Below, one piece after another: positions 28,189-35,593 of a stretch of 55,420 bases of DNA. The notes beneath the pieces were generated by a model that had not been told where the DNA came from, did no database searches, and saw nothing but the letters and a program-made list of their open reading frames with translations. Each line of letters starts with the position of its first letter. Position 1 is the first letter of the stretch. Source of the stretch: Dasytiphilus stammeri_B. GTDB lineage: Bacteria; Pseudomonadota; Gammaproteobacteria; Enterobacterales; Enterobacteriaceae. The DNA is taken from contig JBAPLS010000012.1 in assembly GCA_037083765.1 (NCBI GenBank), forward strand, positions 1-55,420, read 5' to 3'. The position numbers and the translations under genes were made by a program.

Positions 28189-30078
28189 TTAACTTATCTC
28201 AGATAAGTAAGCATTTTTTTTGAGCCAAATACATAAAATAGATATAGCAGCAGGTGTAACTCCTGGGATACGAGATGCTTGACCTACAGAGATTGGGTGC
28301 ACTTCATTAAGCAGATCACTAACTTCATTAGAAATAGAATTAATTTGCTTATAGTCAAAATTAACAGGTAACTGAATATTATTAAGCCGTTCTTGATTAA
28401 GAAATTCCGCTTGCTGACGAAGTAGATAGCCTTTATATTTTATTTGAATCTCTAACGATTTATAAACTAAAGGATTAGTAATTCCTTCCGTGGCAAAAGA
28501 TGGTAGCTTAAGCAAAGACTCATATGTTATTTCTGGACGTCGTAAGAGTTCTTCTGCATTGATTTTATCCTTGGTAATAGTATTTTTCAGTAAATTACTA
28601 ATTGGATGTAAAGCACTTTTGGGTAACCAAAGGTTACGTAACCGTTGGAGTTCTTTTTCACTCTGTTCTTTTTTATTCTGAAAAATCATCCATCGTTTAT
28701 CATCTACTATTCCTAAATTACGTCCAATTTCTGTTAATCTTCTGTCTGCATTATCTTCCCGTAGAAATAAACGATATTCTGCTCTAGAAGTCAACATCCT
28801 GTATGGTTCGTTAGTACCTCTAGTACATAGGTCATCTATCAAGACTCCAATATATGCCTGATTTCGTTTTGGCATCCATCCTTCTTTATTTAAAGATAAC
28901 CGCCCGGCATTTATTCCCGCTAATAATCCCTGTGTGGCTGCTTCTTCATAACCAGTAGTACCATTTATTTGTCCGGCAAAAAAAAGACCAGTAATATATT
29001 TACTTTCCAGAGTTGGTTTGAGATCTCTGGGATCTAAATAATCATATTCTATTGCATATCCTGGACGTACCATATGACAATTTTCCAATCCTTTAATAGA
29101 ACGTAAAATTTGCAGTTGCACATCACACGGTAAGCTAGTTGAAATACCGTTCGGATACATTTCTTTGCTAGTTATTCCTTCCGGCTCTAGAAAAATTTGA
29201 TGTGCAGTACGATCTTTAAACCGAATAATTTTATCTTCAATCGAAGGACAGTATCGTGGTCCCGGACCTTCAATTAATCCGGAGTTCATTGGAGTTAAAT
29301 GAAGATTATTTTTAATAATCTCATGAGTAAGTTCATTAGTGTGAGTAATATAACAAGGTACCTGCTTCGGATGTTGAGAGATATCACCTATAAAGGAAAA
29401 AATTGGTAAAGGATAGTCACTTTCTTGACGGGTTAAAACATTATAATTAATAGAACGGGCATCAATTCTAGGAGGAGTCCCAGTTTTGAGTCTTTTGACG
29501 CGTAAACATATCTCTTTTAAGAAATCTGCTAATGTTGTTGAGGAGGGTTCACTATCTCGACCACCTGGATAACTATTAAGACCTATATGAATTTTTCCAT
29601 TTAAAAAAGTTCCTACACTAATTACAACTGATTTAGAGTAAAATTCAACTCCTATATTGGTATGAACTCCTAATACCTGATTATTCTTAATAATTAATCT
29701 ATTAACTACTTGCTGAAAAATCGTTAAATTATGTTGATTTTCCAAAGTACTACGTATTATCTGTCGATAAAGGATGCGATCTGCTTGGGCACGAGTAGCA
29801 CGTACGGCTGGTCCTTTACGAGCATTGAGGATTCTAAATTGAATTCCAGACTGATCAATAGCTTGCGCCATTAAGCCTCCTAGAGCATCAATTTCTTTTA
29901 CTAAATGTCCTTTCCCAATTCCTCCAATAGAGGGATTGCATGACATTTGGCCAATAGTCTCAATATTATGCGAGATTAATATAGTTTGACATCCCATTCT
30001 TGCCGCTGCTAAAGCGGCTTCGGTGCCTGCATGTCCTCCTCCTATAACGAGAACATCATATAACTTTCGTTTAAACAT
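28189..30078 (-). CDS. mnmG: tRNA U34 carboxymethylaminomethyl modification enzyme MnmG (GidA)
   Basis: 629-aa FAD-binding protein, exactly the E. coli length. With MnmE it makes the cmnm5 or mnm5 group on U34 of tRNAs reading split-box purine codons. The FAD motif GGGHAGTEAALAAARMG is at the N terminus, and the family signatures GTFLNGKIHIGL, RLKTGTPPRI and GQINGTTGYEEAA are present, as is the C-terminal helical domain that binds MnmE. The start ATG has GAGGAG upstream. In E. coli rsmG follows; here it is gone and atpB follows after a promoter. oriC lies upstream of this gene in E. coli. Confidence 0.97.
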   Translation of the reverse strand: MFKRKLYDVLVIGGGHAGTEAALAAARMGCQTILISHNIETIGQMSCNPSIGGIGKGHLVKEIDALGGLMAQAIDQSGIQFRILNARKGPAVRATRAQADRILYRQIIRSTLENQHNLTIFQQVVNRLIIKNNQVLGVHTNIGVEFYSKSVVISVGTFLNGKIHIGLNSYPGGRDSEPSSTTLADFLKEICLRVKRLKTGTPPRIDARSINYNVLTRQESDYPLPIFSFIGDISQHPKQVPCYITHTNELTHEIIKNNLHLTPMNSGLIEGPGPRYCPSIEDKIIRFKDRTAHQIFLEPEGITSKEMYPNGISTSLPCDVQLQILRSIKGLENCHMVRPGYAIEYDYLDPRDLKPTLESKYITGLFFAGQINGTTGYEEAATQGLLAGINAGRLSLNKEGWMPKRNQAYIGVLIDDLCTRGTNEPYRMLTSRAEYRLFLREDNADRRLTEIGRNLGIVDDKRWMIFQNKKEQSEKELQRLRNLWLPKSALHPISNLLKNTITKDKINAEELLRRPEITYESLLKLPSFATEGITNPLVYKSLEIQIKYKGYLLRQQAEFLNQERLNNIQLPVNFDYKQINSISNEVSDLLNEVHPISVGQASRIPGVTPAAISILCIWLKKNAYLSEIS

Positions 30079-30116
30079 AATAATTTAATTCTCCTCTCTT
30101 ATGAGGATAAAAATTT

Positions 30117-30146
30117 TATAAAATTACTAAAAACTCATTCGGTCAA
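30117..30146 (-). promoter_or_regulatory. Possible promoter of mnmG
   Basis: On the minus strand, TTGACC (30141-30146), an 18-bp spacer and TTTATA (30117-30122), about 40 nt before the mnmG ATG. The -35 match is good and the -10 match moderate. The surrounding spacer is very AT-rich, so chance matches are possible. Confidence 0.35.
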
Positions 30147-30268
30147 TGAATGATTATAATTTATATTAACCACATAATTATAAGATTGACCATAGATAAA
30201 AATATTATAAGAGATTACCATATTTCAGATGAATCCAAAATTTTCTTATTTTATAGAGAGAGTATCCA

Positions 30269-31333
30269 ATGAAGAAGGTTGTTTATCCTTCCCCACAGCA
30301 GAGATTAATCTCATTTAATACTTTTGGTATTGATGTTAATGCTGTCAAAGTCATGGTGATCAAAACTATTTCTCAATTACTTAAAGCATGGAAATTATCT
30401 CAACAAGAAAATTTACCGATTTTAATCTTAGGTGCTGGAAGTAATGTTTTATTTTTAGATGATTTCATTGGCACTGTCATTATTAATCGTTTAAAAGGAA
30501 TAAAAATACGAGAAACAATGGAATATTGGCATTTACATGTTCATTCAGGTGAGAATTGGCATACGTTAGTTGAATATACTATTAAAAATAAAATTTTTGG
30601 TCTAGAAAATTTAGCTTTCATACCGGGATGTGTAGGGTCTGCTGTTATTCAAAATATCGGTGCTTATGGTATTGAGTTGAGTACATTTTGTGAATATGTA
30701 GAAATTCTTGATTTATTTAATCAAAACATCTTCTGTATTTCAGCAGATAAGTGTCAGTTTCAGTATCGAAATAGCATATTTCTTCATAATTATAAAAATA
30801 ATTATATTATTACTGCTGTTGGTTTAGTAATTAAAAAAAATTGGCAACCTCATTTAATTCATCCCAACTTATTATTTCTAGATTCTTCTCTCACTACTCC
30901 AAAAAAAATTTTTGATACTATTTATTCTCTTCGCTCCACCAAATTACCAAATCCTAAAATTATTGGCAATGCTGGAAGTTTTTTTAAGAACCCCATCATT
31001 AAAGCTAAACAAGCTGTGCAGCTCTTATGTAATTTTCCAAAACTACCAAATAGTGTTCAGAGTAATGGATTAGTAAAAATTTCTGCAGGTTGGCTTATTG
31101 AGCAATGTAATCTCAAAGGGTGTCGATACGGAGGAGCTGTAGTACATAATCAACATGCGCTCATTTTAATAAATGAAAAACATGCCACTGGTTGGGATAT
31201 TGCTCGTTTAGCAAATCTAGTGCAACACTCCGTGGGAAAAAAATTTAATATTTGGCTTGAACCAGAAGTGCAGTTCATAGGAGCACATGGAAAACTCACT
31301 GCTAATGAAGTTATAGGTGATAATTTTACTTAA
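30269..31333 (+). CDS. murB: UDP-N-acetylenolpyruvoylglucosamine reductase MurB
   Basis: 354-aa flavoenzyme (342 aa in E. coli) that reduces UDP-GlcNAc-enolpyruvate to UDP-MurNAc for peptidoglycan. The FAD-binding GAGSNVLF and IPGCVGSAVIQNIGAYG motifs are present. The catalytic Arg (YRNSIF), Ser (GNAGSFFKNP) and Glu (LEPEVQFIG) are all kept. It resembles the type I enzyme of E. coli. Its presence implies that peptidoglycan synthesis is at least partly kept. In E. coli birA and coaA follow before the tRNA cluster; here there is only a 214-nt spacer. Confidence 0.95.
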   Translation: MKKVVYPSPQQRLISFNTFGIDVNAVKVMVIKTISQLLKAWKLSQQENLPILILGAGSNVLFLDDFIGTVIINRLKGIKIRETMEYWHLHVHSGENWHTLVEYTIKNKIFGLENLAFIPGCVGSAVIQNIGAYGIELSTFCEYVEILDLFNQNIFCISADKCQFQYRNSIFLHNYKNNYIITAVGLVIKKNWQPHLIHPNLLFLDSSLTTPKKIFDTIYSLRSTKLPNPKIIGNAGSFFKNPIIKAKQAVQLLCNFPKLPNSVQSNGLVKISAGWLIEQCNLKGCRYGGAVVHNQHALILINEKHATGWDIARLANLVQHSVGKKFNIWLEPEVQFIGAHGKLTANEVIGDNFT

Positions 31334-31489
31334 GAAAAAGATTATTTAAGACTTCCTACAAGGGAAAAGTTTTTTGAAAAAACAATATTTTTGTGTTAAT
31401 ACACATCCGTCTACAATTAGACAAATGATAAAATCTGATAAATACTTTAGAAGAAGTTATTCTATATTAGAAATAATTTTTATGTTAAA

Positions 31490-31517
31490 ATGACAGAAGA
31501 TTAATATATTATAATAA
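31490..31517 (+). promoter_or_regulatory. Possible promoter of the tRNA cluster
   Basis: ATGACA (31490-31495), a 16-bp spacer and TAATAA (31512-31517), placing a start about 24 nt before tRNA-Thr(UGU). The match is moderate and the region AT-rich, so this is tentative. Confidence 0.3.
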
Positions 31518-31547
31518 GATATTATTATCGACTTGCACCTATGTTAG

Positions 31548-31620
<73 letters not shown>

Positions 31621-31643
31621 AAAAGTGGTAGAAGAATTTGATG

Positions 31644-31725
31644 GGTGGGGTTCCCGAGTGGTTAAAGGGAGCAGACTGTAAATCTGCCGTCAGAGACTTC
31701 GAAGGTTCGAATCCTTCCCCCACCA
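31644..31725 (+). tRNA. tyrU: tRNA-Tyr (anticodon GUA)
   Basis: 82 nt with a long variable arm, no encoded CCA. The acceptor GGTGGGG/CCCCACC is perfect, and the anticodon stem GCAGA/TCTGC encloses GTA. It closely resembles E. coli tyrU. Confidence 0.96.
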
Positions 31726-31836
31726 ATATGATATGGGCAAGCTAGACATTTAAAGAAATTTAAAATTTTTTTATAAAATGTTTATCTCTAAGATAAGAGA
31801 TATAAAAATATAGTGATTAGGCATTATTTATTGCAT

Positions 31837-31907
31837 GCGGATATCGTATAATGGCATTACCTCAGCCTTCCAAGCTGATGAAGCGGGTTCAATTCCCGCT
31901 ATCCGCT
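31837..31907 (+). tRNA. glyT: tRNA-Gly (anticodon UCC)
   Basis: 71 nt, no encoded CCA. The acceptor GCGGATA/TATCCGC is perfect, the anticodon loop in CAGCCTTCCAAGCTG gives TCC, and the discriminator is U as in E. coli glyT. The D-loop is one base shorter than in E. coli. Confidence 0.95.
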
Positions 31908-31915
31908 GAAAATTT

Positions 31916-31988
31916 GCTGATATAGCTCAGTGGGGAGAGCACACCCTTGGTAAGGGTGAGGTCGGCGGTTCGAATCTGCCTATCAGCA
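31916..31988 (+). tRNA. thrT: tRNA-Thr (anticodon GGU)
   Basis: 73 nt, no encoded CCA. The acceptor GCTGATA/TATCAGC is perfect, and the anticodon stem CACCC/GGGTG encloses GGT. Only 8 nt after tRNA-Gly. In E. coli tufB follows in the same transcript; here it is missing. Confidence 0.96.
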
Positions 31989-32099
31989 ATAAAAAAATGT
32001 TAATTCATTTTTTTATTAACAGAGAATAGAAGATTAGTAATTAATGGCTATTAAAGTAGATATTTATGCTATTGATCATGAGAGGAGTCAATAACCCGA

Positions 32100-32120
32100 G
32101 ATCCTCTTTTGGGGAGGATC
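32100..32120 (+). terminator. Stem-loop between tRNA-Thr and secE (possible terminator or processing site)
   Basis: GATCCTC (32100-32106) pairs perfectly with GAGGATC (32114-32120) around a 7-nt loop. It lies where tufB would end in E. coli. No clean T-run follows (ACTTTAAA), so it may act as a processing or partial termination signal for the tRNA transcript rather than as a strong terminator. Confidence 0.4.
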
Positions 32121-32181
32121 ACTTTAAATACTAAATAGAGGTAGTCAAAGTAATTTTAAGTATCAAAGGAGATATAGAGGA

Positions 32182-32523
32182 GTGGAGATTTTAAAGTGGA
32201 TACTAGCTGTTATGTTATTGATGATAGCTATCATGAGTAATCATGCCCAAAATATCAGATTAGTGATACGCATCTTAATAGTCATTTTTACTCTTTTAAC
32301 ATCAGTCTTTATAGTATCCTTAACAAAACACGGAAAAGTACTGTTAAATTTTTTTATCGAATCTCAACAGGAGATGCGCAGAATAATATGGCCCAGTAAA
32401 CAGGAAACTCTCCATACTACCTTAATTGTAGTTACAGCAACAGCAATAATGTCTCTGATATTATGGGGATTAGATAGAATATTATTTTTGATAATATCAT
32501 TTCTCACTAACCTGAGGTTCTGA
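32182..32523 (+). CDS. secE: Preprotein translocase subunit SecE
   Basis: 113-aa inner-membrane subunit of the SecYEG channel (127 aa in E. coli). The start is GTG. The N-terminal tail of E. coli SecE is missing, but three hydrophobic segments are visible at about 5-17, 26-46 and 78-108. The amphipathic helix and the conserved IIWPSKQETLHTTLIV motif are intact. nusG starts one base after its stop, indicating translational coupling. Confidence 0.94.
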   Translation: MEILKWILAVMLLMIAIMSNHAQNIRLVIRILIVIFTLLTSVFIVSLTKHGKVLLNFFIESQQEMRRIIWPSKQETLHTTLIVVTATAIMSLILWGLDRILFLIISFLTNLRF

Positions 32524-32524
32524 A

Positions 32525-33073
32525 ATGGGTGAAGTATCACAACAGAGAAGTTGGTATGTAATACATGTTACTTCTGGGATTGAAAATCGGGTGGCACAAA
32601 CATTACGGGAACATATAAAATCACATAATTTGTCGGATTTTTTTGGCAAAGTGATGGTTCCGACAGAAGAAGTGTTAGAAATGAGAGCAGGACATCGTCG
32701 TAGAAGTGAACGTAAATTTTTTCCTGGTTATATTTTAGTTCAGATGGAGATGAACGAGGTCAGTTGGAATTTAGTTCGGAGTATTTCTGGTGTGATGGGT
32801 TTTATTGGTGGAACTACCGACAATCCTACCCCGATTAACGATCAGGAAATACATAACATTAAATTACTTATGCAAAAATCTCTCCATCAACCAAAACCAA
32901 AAATATTATTTTATCCTGGTGAAATAGTGCGTGTTAATGATGGTCCATTTGCAGATTTTCATGGAGTAGTGGAAGAAGTAGATTATGAAAAGAATCGTGT
33001 AAAAGTTTCAGTATCTATATTTGGTCGTAGTACGCCGGTAGAATTAAACTTTCGTCAAGTTGAAAAAAACTAA
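32525..33073 (+). CDS. nusG: Transcription antitermination factor NusG
   Basis: 182-aa elongation factor (181 aa in E. coli). The NGN domain has WYVIHVTSGIENRVAQTL and the RKFFPGYILVQM segment that contacts the polymerase clamp. The KOW motif lies near the C terminus (GEIVRVNDGPFADFHGVVEEVD), and the Rho/S10-binding face is recognisable. Cotranscribed with secE. Confidence 0.97.
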   Translation: MGEVSQQRSWYVIHVTSGIENRVAQTLREHIKSHNLSDFFGKVMVPTEEVLEMRAGHRRRSERKFFPGYILVQMEMNEVSWNLVRSISGVMGFIGGTTDNPTPINDQEIHNIKLLMQKSLHQPKPKILFYPGEIVRVNDGPFADFHGVVEEVDYEKNRVKVSVSIFGRSTPVELNFRQVEKN

Positions 33074-33132
33074 TCTTGGGTACAGAGGTAATTATAACTA
33101 TTTAGACAATCTATTTGAAGAGATAATTAATA

Positions 33133-33573
33133 ATGGCTAAAAAAAAAGTACAAGCTTATGTAAAATTACAAGTTGCTGCTGGGATGGCTAATCCTAGTCC
33201 TCCAGTAGGTCCTGCTTTGGGCCAAAGAGGAGTCAATATTATGGAATTCTGTAAAACTTTTAATGCTAAAACAGAATCTTTTGAAAAGGGCTTACCACTG
33301 CCAGTAATAATAACCGTTTATTCAGATAAATCTTTTACATTTATAATTAAAAGTCCTCCTGCTGTGGCATTACTAAAAAAAGCTGCGGGTATTAATGCGG
33401 GATCGAGTAAACCTAATAAGGAAAAAGTCGGTTCTATAACAGAGAAACAATTACGTGAAATAGCAGCAACGAAATTTTCGGATCTGACCGGGGCCAATAT
33501 TGCAGCTATGACTCGTTGTATTCAAGGAACAGCTCGTTCCATGGGATTAACGATAGTAGAGGATGAAAATTAA
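33133..33573 (+). CDS. rplK: 50S ribosomal protein L11
   Basis: 146-aa protein (142 aa in E. coli) of the ribosomal GTPase centre. The proline-rich N-terminal NPSPPVGPALGQRG and the RNA-binding C-terminal domain (KAAGINAGSSKPNKEKVG) are intact. The C terminus is four residues longer. rplA begins 5 nt after the stop. Confidence 0.97.
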   Translation: MAKKKVQAYVKLQVAAGMANPSPPVGPALGQRGVNIMEFCKTFNAKTESFEKGLPLPVIITVYSDKSFTFIIKSPPAVALLKKAAGINAGSSKPNKEKVGSITEKQLREIAATKFSDLTGANIAAMTRCIQGTARSMGLTIVEDEN

Positions 33574-33578
33574 ATTAC

Positions 33579-34286
33579 ATGAGTAGATTATCTAAACGTC
33601 AACGTATATCAAGAGAAAAATTTGACTCATCGCAGCAATATTCTTTTAGAGAAGCTTTTAATCTTTTAAAAGAACAGTTACCCCGGGCGCAATTTATTGA
33701 AAGCATAGATATAGCAATTAATCTGGGAATTGATGCTCGTAAGGCCGATCAACTAGTTCGGGGGACGGTAGTATTACCACATGGCACGGGTAGATATCCT
33801 CGCGTTGCGGTATTTACTCAAGGTAAAAATGTAGAATTAGCAAAACAAGCCGGAGTCGAATTAGTAGGAATGAAAGATCTAGCAGAAAAAATAAAGAATG
33901 GTGAGAGAAATTTTAGTATTGTATTAGCCACGCCAGATGCTATGCCAATAGTTAGTCAATTAGGCACAATCTTAGGACCGCGAGGACTTATGCCGAATCC
34001 TCAAACAGGAACAGTGACGAATAATATTAAGGAGGCGATAAACAGGGTTAACGCGGGACAAATTCGTTATCGCAACGATAAAAATGGTATTATTCATGCA
34101 GCTATTGGAAAAATAAATTTTTCTTATCTGGATTTAAAAGACAATCTAGAGTATCTATTAGATTCTTTGAGAAAAAGTAAACCCTCTTCCACAAAAGGAG
34201 TATTTTTTCACAAAATTACTCTTTCTACTACTATGGGAGTAGGTATCATAATAGATATGACTTCCCTAAAAGTTAGTTTTAATTAA
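33579..34286 (+). CDS. rplA: 50S ribosomal protein L1
   Basis: 235-aa L1-stalk protein (234 aa in E. coli). The two-domain signature is intact, including GTVVLPHGTGR and the GPRGLMPNPQTGTV motif. No clear Shine-Dalgarno sequence precedes the ATG, so translation probably depends on coupling to rplK, as in E. coli, where L1 represses its own operon. Confidence 0.96.
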   Translation: MSRLSKRQRISREKFDSSQQYSFREAFNLLKEQLPRAQFIESIDIAINLGIDARKADQLVRGTVVLPHGTGRYPRVAVFTQGKNVELAKQAGVELVGMKDLAEKIKNGERNFSIVLATPDAMPIVSQLGTILGPRGLMPNPQTGTVTNNIKEAINRVNAGQIRYRNDKNGIIHAAIGKINFSYLDLKDNLEYLLDSLRKSKPSSTKGVFFHKITLSTTMGVGIIIDMTSLKVSFN

Positions 34287-34293
34287 ACGGTAG

Positions 34294-34360
34294 TTTACAG
34301 TAAAAAAAAAAATTATTAGAATAGGTTATCAATTAACAAAATCAGAGTTTTTACTGTGAA
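34294..34360 (+). promoter_or_regulatory. Candidate L10 leader (long-range stem)
   Basis: ACAGTAAAAA (34297-34306) pairs perfectly with TTTTTACTGT (34348-34357). The stem extends to 13 bp with one G-U pair and encloses a 41-nt loop, 41 nt before the rplJ start. It occupies the position of the E. coli leader that binds the L10-L7/L12 complex and represses rplJL. Equivalence is inferred from position. Confidence 0.4.
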
Positions 34361-34401
34361 ATACTCAGAAGTATATTTTGCCATAAAAAGGATTAATTAG
34401 A

Positions 34402-34899
34402 ATGGCAATAAATTTAGAAAAAAAACAAGCAATAGTAAGTAAAATTAGTAACATAGCAAAAAATTCCTTGTCGATAGTAATTGCAGATAGCAGTGGAATT
34501 CCAGCTAATAAAATGACAGAGCTGAGAAAATTAACACGTGAAAATAACGTAGATATGTATGTAGCACGTAACACACTATTACGTATTATAGTTCGTGAGA
34601 CTAAATTTAAATGTATAATGGAATCTTTGAGAGGACCTTGTTTAATTGCTTTTTCAAAGGTTCATCCTGGAACTGCTGCTCGGTTATTTAATAATTTTGC
34701 TAAAACAAATAGTAAATTTATTGTTAAAGCTGCGTCTTATGAAGGGAAGATACTTACTGCCGAACAAATAGAAGTTTTAGCTTCGCTACCTACTTATGAA
34801 GAAGCAGTAAGACGATTAATCATAACTATGCAAGAAATATCTAGTGGAAGACTAGTTCGTAGTCTAGCCAATTACTGCAAGAGTAAATATACCAGGTAG
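34402..34899 (+). CDS. rplJ: 50S ribosomal protein L10
   Basis: 165-aa protein, the same length as in E. coli, that anchors L7/L12 dimers to the stalk base. It has the typical MAINLEKKQAIVSKI start, the YVARNTLLR segment and a C-terminal L12-binding helix. A ribosome binding site (AAGGA) precedes the ATG. Confidence 0.96.
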   Translation: MAINLEKKQAIVSKISNIAKNSLSIVIADSSGIPANKMTELRKLTRENNVDMYVARNTLLRIIVRETKFKCIMESLRGPCLIAFSKVHPGTAARLFNNFAKTNSKFIVKAASYEGKILTAEQIEVLASLPTYEEAVRRLIITMQEISSGRLVRSLANYCKSKYTR

Positions 34900-34985
34900 A
34901 TTCTAATCATCTTAGAAAGAATTTAGTATCTGTTCTTAGAAAGGAAAGATTCAAAATAACTAATTGTTTGGGGGAGAGAAGTATT

Positions 34986-35360
34986 ATGTCTATAAGTAAA
35001 GAGCAAATACTTGCAGCCGTAGCAGCTATGTCCGTTATGGAGGTAACCGAATTAGTTGAGGCTATGGAAAAAAAATTTGGAGTTTCGGCCGCTGCTAATA
35101 TAGGTTCGTTAGGAGGAACACAGCAAATTGCAGACGAAGTAGAAGAAAAAACAGAATTTTCGGTCTTTTTAACTGCTATTGGTAACAATAAAATCGCTGT
35201 TATTAAAGCAGTAAGAGCTATCACAGGACTAGGTTTAAAAGATGCTAAAGATCTAGTAGAATCTACGCCTACTGTTCTCAAGGAGAATATTAGTAAAGAA
35301 GCTGCGGAAAATTTAAAAAAATCTTTAGAAGAAACAGGAGCATCTATAGAAATAAAATAA
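34986..35360 (+). CDS. rplL: 50S ribosomal protein L7/L12
   Basis: 124-aa stalk protein (121 aa in E. coli). The ATG at 34986 gives MSISKEQILAAVAAMSVMEV, matching the family, with GGGGGAGAG upstream. A TTG six codons earlier is in frame but lies inside this leader. The C-terminal factor-binding domain (AVIKAVRAITGLGLKDAKDLVE) is intact. The hinge is not Ala-rich as in E. coli (IGSLGGTQQIADEV). Confidence 0.96.
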   Translation: MSISKEQILAAVAAMSVMEVTELVEAMEKKFGVSAAANIGSLGGTQQIADEVEEKTEFSVFLTAIGNNKIAVIKAVRAITGLGLKDAKDLVESTPTVLKENISKEAAENLKKSLEETGASIEIK

Positions 35361-35388
35361 AACCCTTAAGATTCGGTCTGCCACATGA

Positions 35389-35528
35389 ATATTTGGTATA
35401 TTATTCAAATATGAGGATGGTGTTCCGATATTTTCATTCTTTCATTTTCTAAAATGAGAATAATAAAATTTATCAAAACTTATTATTTTAATAAGTTTAA
35501 TTAACTCTTACTAAGAGTAATTAGTAAG
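35389..35528 (+). promoter_or_regulatory. rplL-rpoB intergenic hairpins (possible attenuator or RNase III site)
   Basis: Four inverted repeats lie in the 233-nt spacer: ATATTTG/CAAATAT (35389-35412), a perfect 10-bp stem AAACTTATTA/TAATAAGTTT with a 3-nt loop (35476-35498), ACTCTTA/TAAGAGT (35504-35518) and CTTACTA/TAGTAAG (35507-35528). The last two overlap and cannot form together. The E. coli spacer holds an attenuator and an RNase III site, so a similar role is plausible. Confidence 0.45.
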
Positions 35529-35593
35529 CTCTATATTACAATATAATAAAGATATTGGTTATATTATCCTACATACTGAGGAAGCCTCACCCT

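Noticed and set aside
32044..32094. 16-codon open frame between tRNA-Thr and secE
   Set aside because: Too short, no resemblance to EF-Tu or any known leader peptide, and no ribosome binding site.
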